This document shows positions 1 to 10,773 of a DNA stretch of 42,253 nucleotides, one piece after another. Both the position numbers and the translations under genes were made by a program. The notes under the pieces were generated by a model, which saw only the letters and a program-made list of their open reading frames with translations, had not been told where the DNA came from and did no database searches. The stretch's first letter is position 1, and each line of letters opens with the position of its first letter. The stretch comes from Willaertia magna (lineage: Eukaryota > Heterolobosea > Eutetramitea > Acrasida > Naegleriidae): the NCBI GenBank assembly GCA_902984215.1, contig CADWAF010000331.1:1-42253 (forward strand), written 5' to 3'.

Positions 1-1080
1 ATAGTGAATCTGAGGAAGAAGAGGAAGTTGAGGAAGAAGAGGAAGGTAAGGAGTGAATTTAGGACTTTGTGCAAAAGTTTGGTTTTTTTTTATTGCAAAG
101 AACATTGTATTTTTTACCCATTTTCAACTTTGTATTTTTTTTTCCAACTTTTAGGACATTGCGGTTTTTTAGCATTAAAAACTCAAAAATAAAGACCTCC
201 AGAAATTAAAAATCAGAAGTACCTTTCTGCTACTAGGAATCTGGAGCAGAAAAAAAAAATCTGCAAAAAATGAGTTTACTGGGACTACTTTACAATTAAT
301 AATTCAAAAGAATAATTTACATCAAACTATTAACAAATTCGGAAATATTGAAATTATTAATAAACAATTTGGGTTTTCCAATCAATTTAACTTACTAAAT
401 GAAATTAAATTCCACTTAAAAAGACCATTTGACCTTCTAATAGATAGTGACATACTCTACGTTGCAGATTCTGGAAATCGTAGAATTTGTCTATTTGATT
501 TAGAAGGTAATTATAAGAAAGTTTTTATTGATCACATTCCAGCTCCTACTTGTATTATTTTAGATGAAACAGATAATACTATTTTAATTGGAGGTAAAGA
601 TGTTATTTATAGATATTCAAAGGATAGTTATTTATTAGATAAATATGTAAATAATAATTTAGAATATATTTTTGGTTTGGCAGTGGATACATCAGTTAAT
701 GGTTATGGTGATATTTATATTTGTGATCACAATAATAGTAGAATACTCGTTATTTCTAAAAAAAGGTGATTTTATAAAAGATATTAAAGATCCTCATATT
801 CAAAAACCTTACAGTATTCTTCTTTTAAAAGATAGAAATGATTATTAGTTGTTATCATGCCTTAAAAGTTTTTAATAAAACGGATGGCAAGTTTATTAAA
901 ACGTTAGTTGGAAGTCATAAAAAAGGAAATTTAGAAAATGAATTTAATTTTGTTAAAAGATTTCATTTTAATAAAATTAACAAACAATATATTGTATGTG
1001 ATAGTGGAAATAATAGATTACAATTATTTAAAGAAGATGATATATTAGAGGATAATGATTTTCAAATACGTTGTGAATAG
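1..1080 (+). pseudogene. NHL-repeat protein, 5'-truncated by the window edge and carrying two frameshifts
   Basis: The window opens inside an acidic Glu-rich exon that reaches a GTAAGG donor at 46. Two acceptors fit. One at 153-154 gives a short tail ending at 190-192. One at 235-236 joins in phase to a long frame with NHL beta-propeller repeats, such as YVADSGNRRICLF near 460-500, YICDHNNSRILV near 715-750 and YIVCDSGNNRLQLF near 990-1025. The NHL frame breaks twice. The first break is at an A7 run (758-764), followed by TGA at 767-769. The second is near 838-842, where dropping one G restores the frame. The last piece ends at 1080. NHL propellers usually bind proteins or RNA; no catalytic domain is visible. 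The shifts may be real decay or homopolymer sequencing errors. The family call is firm; the joining of the acidic exon to it is uncertain. Confidence 0.65.
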
Positions 1081-1153
1081 TAATAATAATAGTATTAAAA
1101 TTTACAAATAATATTTTAATTTTCAAAATAAATGTTTTTTTTTTATTTTTAAA

Positions 1154-1381
1154 ATGTTTAGCATTTGGAAATTACTTTTTGAAAGAGATTTTGGTCCACT
1201 ACAATACATGATAGATTACTGGAATAGTCTAGACAGTGATGATGTTGACAACAGATGTTCCATTAAGATGGATGAAGAAAGTAAATTAAAGAGAAAGGTC
1301 GAAAAGTTAGCAATTTTAATGTTAACAAATAAAGAAGAAGAAAAAGATAAATTTTGGTATAAAATGTATCAATTAATTTAA
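1154..1381 (+). CDS. Small hypothetical protein, 75 aa
   Basis: This is an ATG-started frame with a TAA stop, preceded by a T-rich tract. The protein starts with MFSIWKLLFERDFG and has a charged, Lys/Glu-rich second half. I recognise no domain, signal peptide or membrane segment. It lies 73 bp after the NHL gene and 18 bp before another hypothetical frame on the same strand, so it could be a separate small gene or an exon of its neighbour. Codon use resembles the neighbouring host genes, not the AT-richer block after 3 kb. Confidence 0.4.
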   Translation: MFSIWKLLFERDFGPLQYMIDYWNSLDSDDVDNRCSIKMDEESKLKRKVEKLAILMLTNKEEEKDKFWYKMYQLI

Positions 1382-1399
1382 TTTACAATACCTTCACAA

Positions 1400-2122
1400 A
1401 TGTCACATTTAAATACTTGTAAAATGTCAATTAATCAAAAAAGAAAAGAAACAGATGGATTATATAAAATCGATAAAAATTTTCATGACGAATATTATGA
1501 TTACGATAAAGATGTTCCAGAAGAAAATTTATCAACTAAATTATATTATTTTTTTAAGTGGAAACCACAACCTTACAAATTTTTACAAAACTATAATAGA
1601 AACATTCATAAATTAGCTTTTGTTTTGTCTTTATTTGATAAAAATGGTTTAATTTTAAAGCCTTTAGGAACTACTAATGAAGACGCAGTTGAGAAGCCAA
1701 TAAAAGAGTTAACAAAAGAGAAGGTAAATTTAGTGGACTGTTTAGAGGAGGATCTTGACTTGGATAAGATTGTTAAGGATGATGAAGAGGAAGAACAAGA
1801 TGAAAAAGAAAAAGATAAAGAAGAGGATGAAGAAGAAAAAGAAGATAAAGAAGATAGTGAAGAAGAATATAATATTAAAGACAATGAGAAAAGAAAGGAT
1901 TTTTTCAGTTTAGATGAAAGAAAGACACTGAGAAAATTAAAACTCTTAATTGAATGTTATTATGTAATGGTTGGTTATTTGCATAACTATAACATTATTC
2001 CACTGTCACGTTTTTGTTATTTTATTCTTTGTGGTAAAGAAAATGAATTATTTAAAAGAATAGACCTAATTCATGAACAGTTCGATACTAATTTTGATGT
2101 ATATCACTATTACACAAGTTAA
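1400..2122 (+). CDS. Hypothetical protein with acidic central tract, 240 aa
   Basis: An uninterrupted ATG-to-TAA frame. A second in-frame Met eight residues in (MSINQKRKE) could be the true start. Residues 1-110 are mixed and include aromatic clusters (LYYFFKWKPQPYKF). Residues about 125-160 are almost pure Asp/Glu/Lys. The last 80 residues look like a helical globular segment (LRKLKLLIECYYVMVGYLHNY). I know no family for it. The antisense Ser-rich frame over the acidic tract is only its mirror. No intron signals are needed. Confidence 0.55.
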   Translation: MSHLNTCKMSINQKRKETDGLYKIDKNFHDEYYDYDKDVPEENLSTKLYYFFKWKPQPYKFLQNYNRNIHKLAFVLSLFDKNGLILKPLGTTNEDAVEKPIKELTKEKVNLVDCLEEDLDLDKIVKDDEEEEQDEKEKDKEEDEEEKEDKEDSEEEYNIKDNEKRKDFFSLDERKTLRKLKLLIECYYVMVGYLHNYNIIPLSRFCYFILCGKENELFKRIDLIHEQFDTNFDVYHYYTS

Positions 2123-2530
2123 ATGGCTTCTAAAGTTTTAATCGGTGAATGAGAAAAGTTTTTTACAATGAAAGTTCTTTCCCGTATGAATTTTTTTAGC
2201 GATCAAAAAGTTCATTTTTCTATCTAATTTTTTTTGAAACTGTAGATCAAAAGTGAAAATGATCTATAGAATTACTGAGGTGAGAGGAGTATCAAAATTT
2301 TGTTTTGATCCACAAAAAAAAGAGCTCAAGGAAAAGACCAAATCAAATATAGAACACAAATAATTAAGGTAAGAAGACCAATTACAAATAAAGAATATTA
2401 CAAATTAATAAAAAATAATATATTTATTAAATGTTCTTGTCCGGAGCTCTTTTTCTTCTAGAACTCTTTACGATCAATTTATTCTAATGTTTTTTATTGA
2501 ATTCAGTTAGATTCTTTGTTGTTTTCAATG

Positions 2531-2588
2531 TTTCTGGTTGTTTCTAGTTGTTTTTGGTTGTTTCTGGTTGTTTCTAGTTGTTTCTAAT
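2531..2588. repeat. 10-bp minisatellite, unit TTTCTRGTTG
   Basis: Five tandem units of TTTCTGGTTG or TTTCTAGTTG (one with TTTTTGGTTG) run from 2531 to 2580, with a partial sixth unit after. Looser copies of GTTGTTT continue to about 2630. The tract is not in a coding frame. Confidence 0.85.
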
Positions 2589-2634
2589 GTTTAGTTCTTG
2601 TTGTTTCTTATTGGTTTCGATTGTTTTTTCTTTT

Positions 2635-2781
2635 CTATTGCTACTTATCACTATGTATCATAATAATGTTTATAATATAACATTAATACTACTTGTTACT
2701 ATATTGTATATAGTAAGGTTTGTATTAATTTAAATAAAGTATTAGAAATGGTACTATTGCTACTTATCACTATGTATCATA
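2635..2781. repeat. 28-bp direct repeat, two copies spaced 119 bp
   Basis: Positions 2635-2662 and 2754-2781 are identical over 28 bases, starting CTATTGCTACTTATC and ending in TATCATA. The spacer is AT-rich and holds a weaker partial copy (CTACTTGTTACTAT near 2690). Identity over 28 bp in non-coding DNA suggests a recent local duplication or element debris. Confidence 0.85.
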
Positions 2782-3153
2782 GTGAAGTTCACAAGTTTTC
2801 TGCATTTCAAAATACTTTATTTTTTTCAAAACCAAGATAAACAATAAGGCTAATACTTAAAAATAATTTGGCGATAAACTTCTCTTTGTATTATTGTCGA
2901 GTTCAATATTCTAAGAATAGTAACTTGTCCAAAAGAGTTTACTGCGAAAAGACTTTTTTTTTATTTTTTTTTCAATTTTTTTTTCTGTAGATCATTTTCG
3001 AGGTTCAAAATGTGTTTTAACACTAGATTTTAATTCTCATATAATTCTTAGATCATTTTTAAAAATGAGAGAAAACAAATTTATACGGGTTATAAAAAAA
3101 AATATGTACTCAAAAAAAAATATTCAAACAACAATACTACTACTATCACCACC

Positions 3154-4183
3154 ATGGACATTTTGGATAAATTACTTACTTTGTAATATAATGTTGAGAG
3201 AAGTAATTTATTAAATAATAATAAACAAATTAATTCAGTCTCTTCATATGAAAATATTGAGAGAGACATAAATAATAATCAAATTAATAATGTCTCTTTG
3301 TATGAAAATATTGAAAGAGATATAAATATTAATAATAATAATCATTTTTCGCTAACAATAGTTGAGAGAAATAATATTATAGAAAATAATACTAGTAATA
3401 ATAATAATGGTTTATTAATATTTAAATATTATAATCCAATAACTGAATCTTTTGAAGAGGTAAATAGTATAAATATTAATAAAGATATACCACAAAGTAA
3501 TAATAAAATTATTAAAAAAAAAAATGGAAATAAAGGTATTAAGAAGGGACATAAAAGAAAAAATAGTAAATAATTAAGTAGATATAATGAAATTGCATTA
3601 TTAAATTATCTACAAAACAGTAAAGAATGAAATAATATAGAATTAAATCAATCAAAGGAATATGAAGAATTATGTTTAAATGGTTTTTATTTATTAGAAG
3701 ATTAATTAAAAAATAATATAAAAGAAATGGGAGCAGGAGTATTTAGTTATAAAATGATAATTAGAAAAATTAAACAGTTGATATGTGAATGAATGAATTT
3801 TAATAATAAAAAAGTATATGAAAATTTACAAGTTGAAAATATGTATCCTAAATTTTTTAATTTTTTTTTAAATAAATTAACAGATATGCTTATAAATATA
3901 AAAAAAATATTATTATAACTTATCAATAGTTTGGATTGGAACCTATATTAAAATTATTAAAAAAGATGGTACATTAACTGTATTTAAAAGGTGGACTGTT
4001 TTAGATATGTTTGGTGGAGGAGAAATAATAAAGAAAATTGATTGTGAATTAAATTATATTAGATTAACTATTAATTGTGATACTTGTAAAGTTATATTTG
4101 CTTTTGAATTTGAAGTTAAATCAACAATTATAAATAATACATCTAGATTAGACTTAATTATGGATATTATAGTTGTTGGATAG
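3154..4183 (+). pseudogene. Element frame 1: Asn-rich N-terminus with repeated ERxINNN motif
   Basis: An ATG in a favourable context (ACCATGG) opens a frame of about 340 codons. In-frame stops lie at 3184 (TAA), 3571 (TAA), 3628 (TGA), 3703 (TAA) and 3790 (TGA). One shift falls in the A run at 3901-3907, after which the frame runs to TAG at 4181. The N-terminal third repeats YENIERDIN twice. A basic stretch follows (KKGHKRKNSK near 3550). The C-terminal 90 residues are beta-like, with FGGGEIIKK and paired Cys near 4075-4090. The two TGA sites would suit Trp and the TAA sites Gln, but no homologue is available to prove it. Function unknown. Confidence 0.45.
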
Positions 4184-4570
4184 TTATTAAAATAAAATTA
4201 ATGTAAAAATAAAACAATAAAATAAAAATTTTATTAAACATATTACAAAATAATTTACAATAATATACAATTTTGTTCTCTGAGAAAATAATATAAAAAT
4301 ATTAATTCTAAACAAATACTTAACCAAATCATTAAATATTTTTAAATTCTCTCAACAATAAAACGAAGAAGTTGTCATGTTTTTTTATATTTTTTTGTTG
4401 CAAATATTTATAAATAATAATTTTTTTAAGTAAATATTAAATTAGGTAAAAGAATATTTATATAAAATATATTAAACTTCAACACAAATTAATTAAAGAA
4501 ACTAAATTAATTTAAAAAATTAAAAAAAAACAAAAAAATAAAAAAAAAACTAAAAAAAAACTAAAAAAAA

Positions 4571-6457
4571 ATGCCAAAACATAACCAACCTCTAAATAAT
4601 CCTCCAAAAAACAACCAATACACCAATCAATTAAATACATCTTCGAGCGCTGGCTTTGAGAGAAGTATTAGTAATGTAAATTCTTTGAATATGGAATAAT
4701 TTTTAAAAGTAAGAAGTATTTTTTTAAATATTGAAAAAGATTATGAAGAAATTATGGATGAAAAGTTATGGAAAGAATATTGTGAAGAATTGGAAAAAGA
4801 ATATGATAAAAAATATAAATTAAATTACATTTCAATAGATATTGATGAATCTGATGATAATGAGAATTTTAAATTATGGAAAAAAAGAAAAAAAAGAGAT
4901 GAAGAAGAAAAAATTAAAGAAATGATAGAAAATAATAATTAATTTTAATCAAAAATATCATTTCAATCATCTATAATTCAACAACCTTTAGAGTTAAAAT
5001 TATAACAGCCTATAAAAATTGATTATAAAATATATTTAATATACTATTTTAAAAATATTACTAAATATGAGAATATTGATAATATTTATAACAAGCTTTT
5101 CTTTTTTTATGTTGAAGATGTATTGAAATTGAGGAAAAAATATTTATATTTTAGATCATTATTATTTATTGAATTGTCTAAAGGATTTAAATATAGATAA
5201 AATCAAAAAAGAAATTGATATTATATTTAAGTTTTGTGATAAGTATATAAATGATCTGAAAGAGTATAAACAATTTTAGGATAATAATGTCACAAATAGA
5301 AATTATATTAATATTACAAATTTAAAACACATTATATTATATATAACTATATCTGAATTACTTATTTTGAATAGTACTAAATTAGAAATTATTGATTCTC
5401 TAGAAAAATCAGGGTTTTTTTAATTTAAACCAATTTCAATAAATCAAACATCATTTAAAGGAGGTGTAACTACAAGGTTTAATAATATGGATAAAATATT
5501 TGATAATTTAACAGCTTTTATTAAAAAATATAAAATATCTTACAATAAAACAAAAGAAGAAAGTTGCTTAGATAAAATGAAAATAACTTTATACCTTTAG
5601 AAGTATCATTTCTATTTACCTATAAATATAATATTACAAACACTCAAAAAGAAGACAATTACAATTACAATGTATATGATTTTTTTGTAAAATATAAAAA
5701 TTAATTGGATGATGTATATGTAATTGATTTTAAAGGTGTATTGTCAAATAAAATTTTAATATTACCATTAGAATTTATAATTACACATATTAATTTAAAA
5801 ACATTTAAAAAAATTTATGAATGTTGTTATATAGATTATAAATATTTGTTATTTGCTAGAGAAGAATTAAATTATAACAAATACTTGCAGTGGAATGAAA
5901 ATGATAAATTTTTAATAAATTATAACTTTTTTAATCAATAAAATATAGTTCTAGAATATAGTGAAATTAAATATTGTTATAATAATACTAAACATTGTTA
6001 TAAAATCCTATTTTTAAATTATCAAGACCGAAAATAATATGTTAATAATAATGGTTTGGTTTGGATTAAAAGATGTGATTTAAAAAAAATTTTAAAAACT
6101 AAATATTTAAAGAATGCACTTTGTATTTTTGTAAAAGGTGTATCTTTTGAAAGAAAAATATTTAAAATATTAAAAAATAAAATAGATTAATCACTACCAT
6201 CAGTTTTTGAATTGCATGATTTATTAAAGTTTAAAAGAGACAATAAAGATGCTATTCAATATAATAATGATATAAAAAGAAAAATGAAAAAATTTAAAAA
6301 ACATATATGTCATTATCATTATAATATTAATTATTTATTAGTTCCTAATAAAGGTGATAACCATAAAAATTATGTTTATTAAAATTTCAGAAATGTTTCT
6401 GTTTATATTTAATTGAATTTGAACAAAAAAATTAAAATAATAAAACTTTATCTTTAA
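4571..6457 (+). pseudogene. Element frame 2: about 620-codon frame with KG and CHYH motifs near the C-terminus
   Basis: It starts MPKHNQPLNN. The N-terminus has one copy of the element's Ser-Ser/Glu-Arg motif (SSSAGFERSISN), followed by a Lys/Glu-rich helical region. One shift lies between about 5110 and 5160 and another in the A4 run near 5577. From there to 6457 the frame is unshifted for about 290 codons with six in-frame TAA (for example 5702, 5939, 6188) and no TAG or TGA. This part contains YVIDFKGVL, then IFVKGVSFER and KHICHYH. That order (a hydrophobic D-containing strand, a VKG motif, a C/H cluster) reminds me of an unnamed transposon-linked family in invertebrates. That resemblance is from memory only and weak. 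Confidence 0.4.
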
Positions 6458-7219
6458 AACAAAATTATAAAAATTTTTTTAAAAAAAATGTTAAAGCAAA
6501 AAACAAACACTCTTTGAGTACTTAAGAGAGTATTAATAATACGTTATTTTAAAATAAATAATAAAAAAAGAATAACAAATAATTACATTAAATTATTTTA
6601 AACAACATTTACAATTATTTTTTTATTTTTCAATACCTTATCTTTTAATAATTCCATTTTCTTTATTTTATTTTATTTTATTTTTCAGCCTTTATTAACT
6701 ATTTACTTTTTTTGTTATCCATAAATTGATTTATTTTTATTTTATTTTATTTTACTTTTATAAGGATTTATATTTCAAATATTATTAAATAACATTATTG
6801 TTATAATAAATAATAATAAATGTTTTAAATAATGTGGAAGAGAGTTATAAGGATATTGGTTTACAAAAAAATAGTTTACAAAATAATTGTTTCAATAAAT
6901 AATGTTAATTTTGATAAAAGAATTTTATTAATATTTTATTTATTTGTAAATTATAATTTTTTTATTATTTTAATTTATTTACTTTCTTGTTTAAATTACT
7001 TTAATATTACTTACCTTTAATCTCAAAAAAAAATATCAACACCTCTTCGCTTAATTGTTGAAAAAATAAGAAACATTTAAAGTTTTATTATAGTACAGTA
7101 CTTTGTAAGAATTGTCTTCACTTTATTGTTAAAAGAAAACTATTGGAAGTCCCATACTATTTATACTTTGCAAGAACAAATTGTTTTTGCTTTATTATTG
7201 AAAAAACCATATACTATAA
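6458..7219. other. Spacer inside the element with remnants of the shared N-terminal motif
   Basis: No long frame is present. A short ATG frame at about 6488 and a stretch near 7035-7075 carry pieces that translate, in one frame or another, to the Ser-Leu-Ser...Glu-Ser-Ile-Asn-Asn type motif seen in the neighbouring element frames. This suggests truncated gene starts. The rest is A/T homopolymer-rich (TTTTATTTTATTTTATTT near 6660 and 6735) with no other signal. Confidence 0.4.
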
Positions 7220-7684
7220 CAATATCTTTATAACAATCTTATACTTTATCATCAAATACCAAACCTATTAATCAAGATCAAAAAAAGAACTATTAAAATA
7301 ATTAAATGCAAAAAAAGATTCCATATTAAAAATATATTCAATGAAAATAAAAAGAAAGTAGTTGTTGATTTAGGTGTAAATAATGGTGATAAAACTATTA
7401 TTATTAATTATCTTGATGATAAACATTATAGAGGACAAATTGAATACTTTTGTTGTATATTTTTTACTTTTTATCATGTTAAAGTTGTTTATATTTCTAA
7501 CTTTACCTTTAAGAAGAATAAAGATTATTGTTTTTACTTTGATGAAAAAGAAGAATAATGTGAAGAAAATTTTAATGAAGAAGATTCCAAAATAAAATTT
7601 AATGAAGATGATTTTAATAAAGAAAAAGATGAAAATTCTTTTATTCATTTAATAATATTCGACAATAATTCTTTTAATTTATAA
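7220..7684 (+). pseudogene. Element frame 3: about 155-codon frame with basic N-terminus and acidic C-terminus
   Basis: The frame is open from 7220 to 7684 with a single internal TAA at about 7556. It reads KKVVVDLGVNNGDKT near 7350-7400, then an aromatic stretch, then an acidic tail. No ATG sits at its 5' edge; the frame may continue upstream through another TAA at 7217. The two longer annotatable frames over the same DNA (one per strand) are low-complexity shadows. No function can be assigned. Confidence 0.3.
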
Positions 7685-7814
7685 TAATTTCATTAATAAA
7701 TAATATTTATGTGTTCTACTACTATTGTAAGCTCAATTTTGTTTTTATAAAGTCTCAAAACTTTTTTAAAAAAAATAAAAAATATTTCAAAAAAAAATAT
7801 TTCAATAACCAACC

Positions 7815-10651
7815 ACTTACCTCAAATAAACTCTTTGCAAAATGTTGAAAAAGTTAACAACAACTAAAACATCAATTACTCTTCACTCTCAATTATTGAG
7901 AAAGTAAATAACAATGTACAAAACATCTCTTCATAAACACATAAACAGCTGAAAGAGATAATAATAATTAAAAAATACTTTTATCTTTAAACAATAACTC
8001 TTCACAGAATGTTGAAAGAGCTATAAATAATAATCAAATTCAAACTCTACAAAAGAGAAATAATTTACAAAGTACAAGAAATGAAAGAAAGAAGATAATA
8101 AAAAATAGATAAATATTAATAGATGTAAAAGACGGGTTTAATGAAGATAATAAAAATATATATTTTTTAGGTGCTTCAAAAGAAAAAAGAAAGTATATAT
8201 CTTTAAAAAAAGAAGAAAAAAAATATTAAACTAAATGAAATACCACAAAATTTTTATAATGATAACCATATATTTAAGAAATATATCAGTTTTAAAAAAA
8301 AGCATAATAACCATTTTGTAATATTTATCAATAAAGAAATAAAATGTACTTTAAATTATATTAATATAGGTTATTTCTTTAATTTATCTTTTAAACAAAA
8401 TAATGATTTTTTTATTACTAGTTGTTATAATAAAAAAGAAAAAAATAATAAATTTATTTTTCAAGATTTAAAAAATAATCTTTTTATTGAAATTAAAAAC
8501 AAAACTTTAATAACTAAATTAATTTATGGATTAAATTGTATATTATATTTAGGTTATGGTATTTCTTTATTTAAATTAATGATTCAATTATTTTTAATTG
8601 ACAAACAATTTTTCAATAGTTTAGTTACTGAAATAATTGAAGAGAATAAAAAAGAAAAATTAATTTTAAATTAAATTTAAATGAAGAACAATTAATAAAA
8701 AAAAGAAAACTTAATTTATATGTTAAAAATTAAAAGTCTATAACTGATATAAAATAAAACAATTTAAATTCAAAATTAAATTTAAAATTAACTAACTTTA
8801 AACAATTATATAAAATTAAAAAAAAAGAAATATTTACAATCACTAATTATTATAAATTTTAAAAATGTATTATGTTACTAAAAGATAAAGAAAAAATATA
8901 AAGAAATTGTAATGTTATTTATTAGTGATTTAAATAAATTTATAATAGATATTTTTAAAGATACAAACAAATTGAAAATAGATCTAATGTTCAAACTTAT
9001 GATTATATTTTAAAATATAATTGTAATAAATCTAGAAAGAAATAAGATAAAGAAGGTATTATAATATTTGGTGTATCTTTAATGAATTCACATGTTTTAA
9101 ATAATCAAAATCTATTAAATATATTCCCAATCTCTTTATAGTTTGGATCAAAAAGTTTATTAAAAATTATTTCTCTTATTTTTAAAAATCAAATCAATAG
9201 CATGAATGTTATTGAGTTTGAATTGAATAATATTAAATATATTATTAATATAAAGAATTTTTTTGTGGTTGATTTATTTTGTAATTTATTAATTTCGAAA
9301 AGATTAAGTACAATAAGTTATTGTTATTATTGTGATTCTACTAATTGTAAAGTAAAGGGAAGCGAAAGAAAAGGTAGTAAAAAATTAAGTAATTTTTTTG
9401 AATTTAAACATTCATAAATAATTTTATGTTTTTTACATATAAAGAATGTATTTATAAAACTTTATTGAAAATTACTTTAATAAATGAAAAAATTAATTAC
9501 TATAATTAAGAGAAAAATATGCAAATAATAGTGTTATGAAATATATTATTAAAAATATAATTAGTAGTAGTGAGATAGATAAAAAAAATTTTAATTTATA
9601 TATGTACATTAAAAGAGTATATGTTAATTATATATTTAAAAATTATGAAACTTTATTTAAAGATATCTTTGAAGAAAGAAAATCATTAAAATTAAAAAAA
9701 ATATAGAGTAGTTACATTAAGATATTAAGTATTATTAATGATGGTATAAAAGATAAAAATATTAATGATATTTTAAAAGATTTACAAATAGAATCTAAAA
9801 ATATATATAATTTGTTATCAAATATGAAAGTTCATAGTTGTTAGTATATACAAAATTTAATTTTAAAATCTTTACTATCTAGATTAACAGATTTTGCAAA
9901 TGAAGAATTTGAATATTTATATAAAGTTATTTGGAAAATACTTTTAAATTGTATTCAGAAGAGATTTAATAAAGGTGAATATTGGTATTGTTTTTTTGGA
10001 GATATACCAAAAATTTTTTATAATTTGTCAGATAATTTAATTAATACTAATAATACTAATATTTTAAAAGGACCTTATATAATTAATTGTTTTTTTGAAA
10101 ATAATAATAATATTAATATATAATTGACTAATACTGATTTTTTAAATGATGATTTAGAAGAATAATTTGATAATGAAAATAATTTATAAGAAAATATTTC
10201 TGATATTAATGTTTTTATAGAGAGCAATGATATATATATTAAAAATGTTGCTAAATTAATATATTTGGATAAAGTTTTAACAATTAATGATATTGAAAGT
10301 AATAGAAAAAATAATAGTATTAATGATAATATTACTAAAAAGTCTATTGAATTAGTTCAAATATTATGTTATTTTTATTTAAAATTATATTTATCAAGTC
10401 ATAATCAATTTATCTGAAATAAGCAAGAACAAAGAGTTTATGAAAAGAGTAGAAATATTATAGAGAGTAAAAGTTTAATTATTTATAATAGTGAAGCATT
10501 TACTGTGATAGATTCAGATGTGAAAAATAATGATAATAAATTCTTTCAAAGTTAATATGATTTTATTTCAACTCTTTTTTAGGATAATCTTAAAACAATA
10601 TATATACCTGAAACTGATGTTGAAGGTTATAATATGTAATTATTATTATTT
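7815..10651 (+). pseudogene. Element frame 4: about 940-codon frame with an RNase H/DDE-transposase-like region
   Basis: The N-terminus repeats the element motif several times (SLQNVEKVNNN, SLSIIEKVNNN, SSQNVERAINNN between 7820 and 8030). A basic linker and several A-run frameshifts follow. From about 9050 to 9417 the frame reads through LNIFPISL and FFVVDLFCNLL to a CYYC pair. That is the order expected around the second acidic residue and CxxC of some RNase H-fold transposases. From about 9526 the frame runs unshifted to beyond 10651 despite ten stops: TAG 9704, 9842, 10580; TAA 10121, 10163, 10187, 10553, 10637, 10652; TGA 10415. TGG codons near 9930 and 9980 remain intact. The transposase reading is inference from pattern memory. 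Confidence 0.45.
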
Positions 10652-10773
10652 TAAAATTATCTCTCAACTTTTAAAGCGAAGATTTATTATTTTTTTATTT
10701 AAAAAAAATCAAAAGGTAAGCCTGTTTTCAATACTTCTAAATAAAAATTTATTATTTTTTTTATTATCTAAAA

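Larger units (their letters stand above)
2123..3153. other. Non-coding stretch between hypothetical genes and the AT-rich element
   Basis: No frame longer than about 50 codons is convincing here on either strand. The stretch holds a 10-bp minisatellite, a 28-bp direct repeat, and two scattered copies of a CTGTAGATC-containing string beside long T tracts (about 2240 and 2980). I looked for terminal inverted repeats matching the far side of the element near 10.7 kb and saw none. Confidence 0.5.
3100..10700 (+). mobile_element. AT-rich, multi-gene mobile-element-like block with stop-punctuated reading frames
   Basis: Base composition drops sharply here; C and G are rare even compared with the flanks. 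Four long + strand frames (3154-4183, 4571-6457, 7220-7684, about 7815-10651) can be followed through internal TAA, TAG and occasional TGA codons. Frame breaks mostly fall in A runs. Shared N-terminal peptide repeats tie the frames together, and the last one has a DDE-transposase-like region. The boundaries are approximate: the left edge is placed by the composition change and the first ATG, the right edge by the loss of the last frame just before a tRNA-like unit at about 10775. No terminal repeats or target-site duplications were found by eye. It could be a large DNA transposon, a viral or plasmid-like insertion, or remnants of several. Confidence 0.5.

Noticed and set aside
1606..1884. Minus-strand Ser-rich 92-aa frame
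   Set aside because: It is the complement of the Asp/Glu/Lys tract in the 1400-2122 gene.
7370..7648. Overlapping Ile/Phe-rich frames on both strands
   Set aside because: Low-complexity shadows of element frame 3, with no start context or domain.
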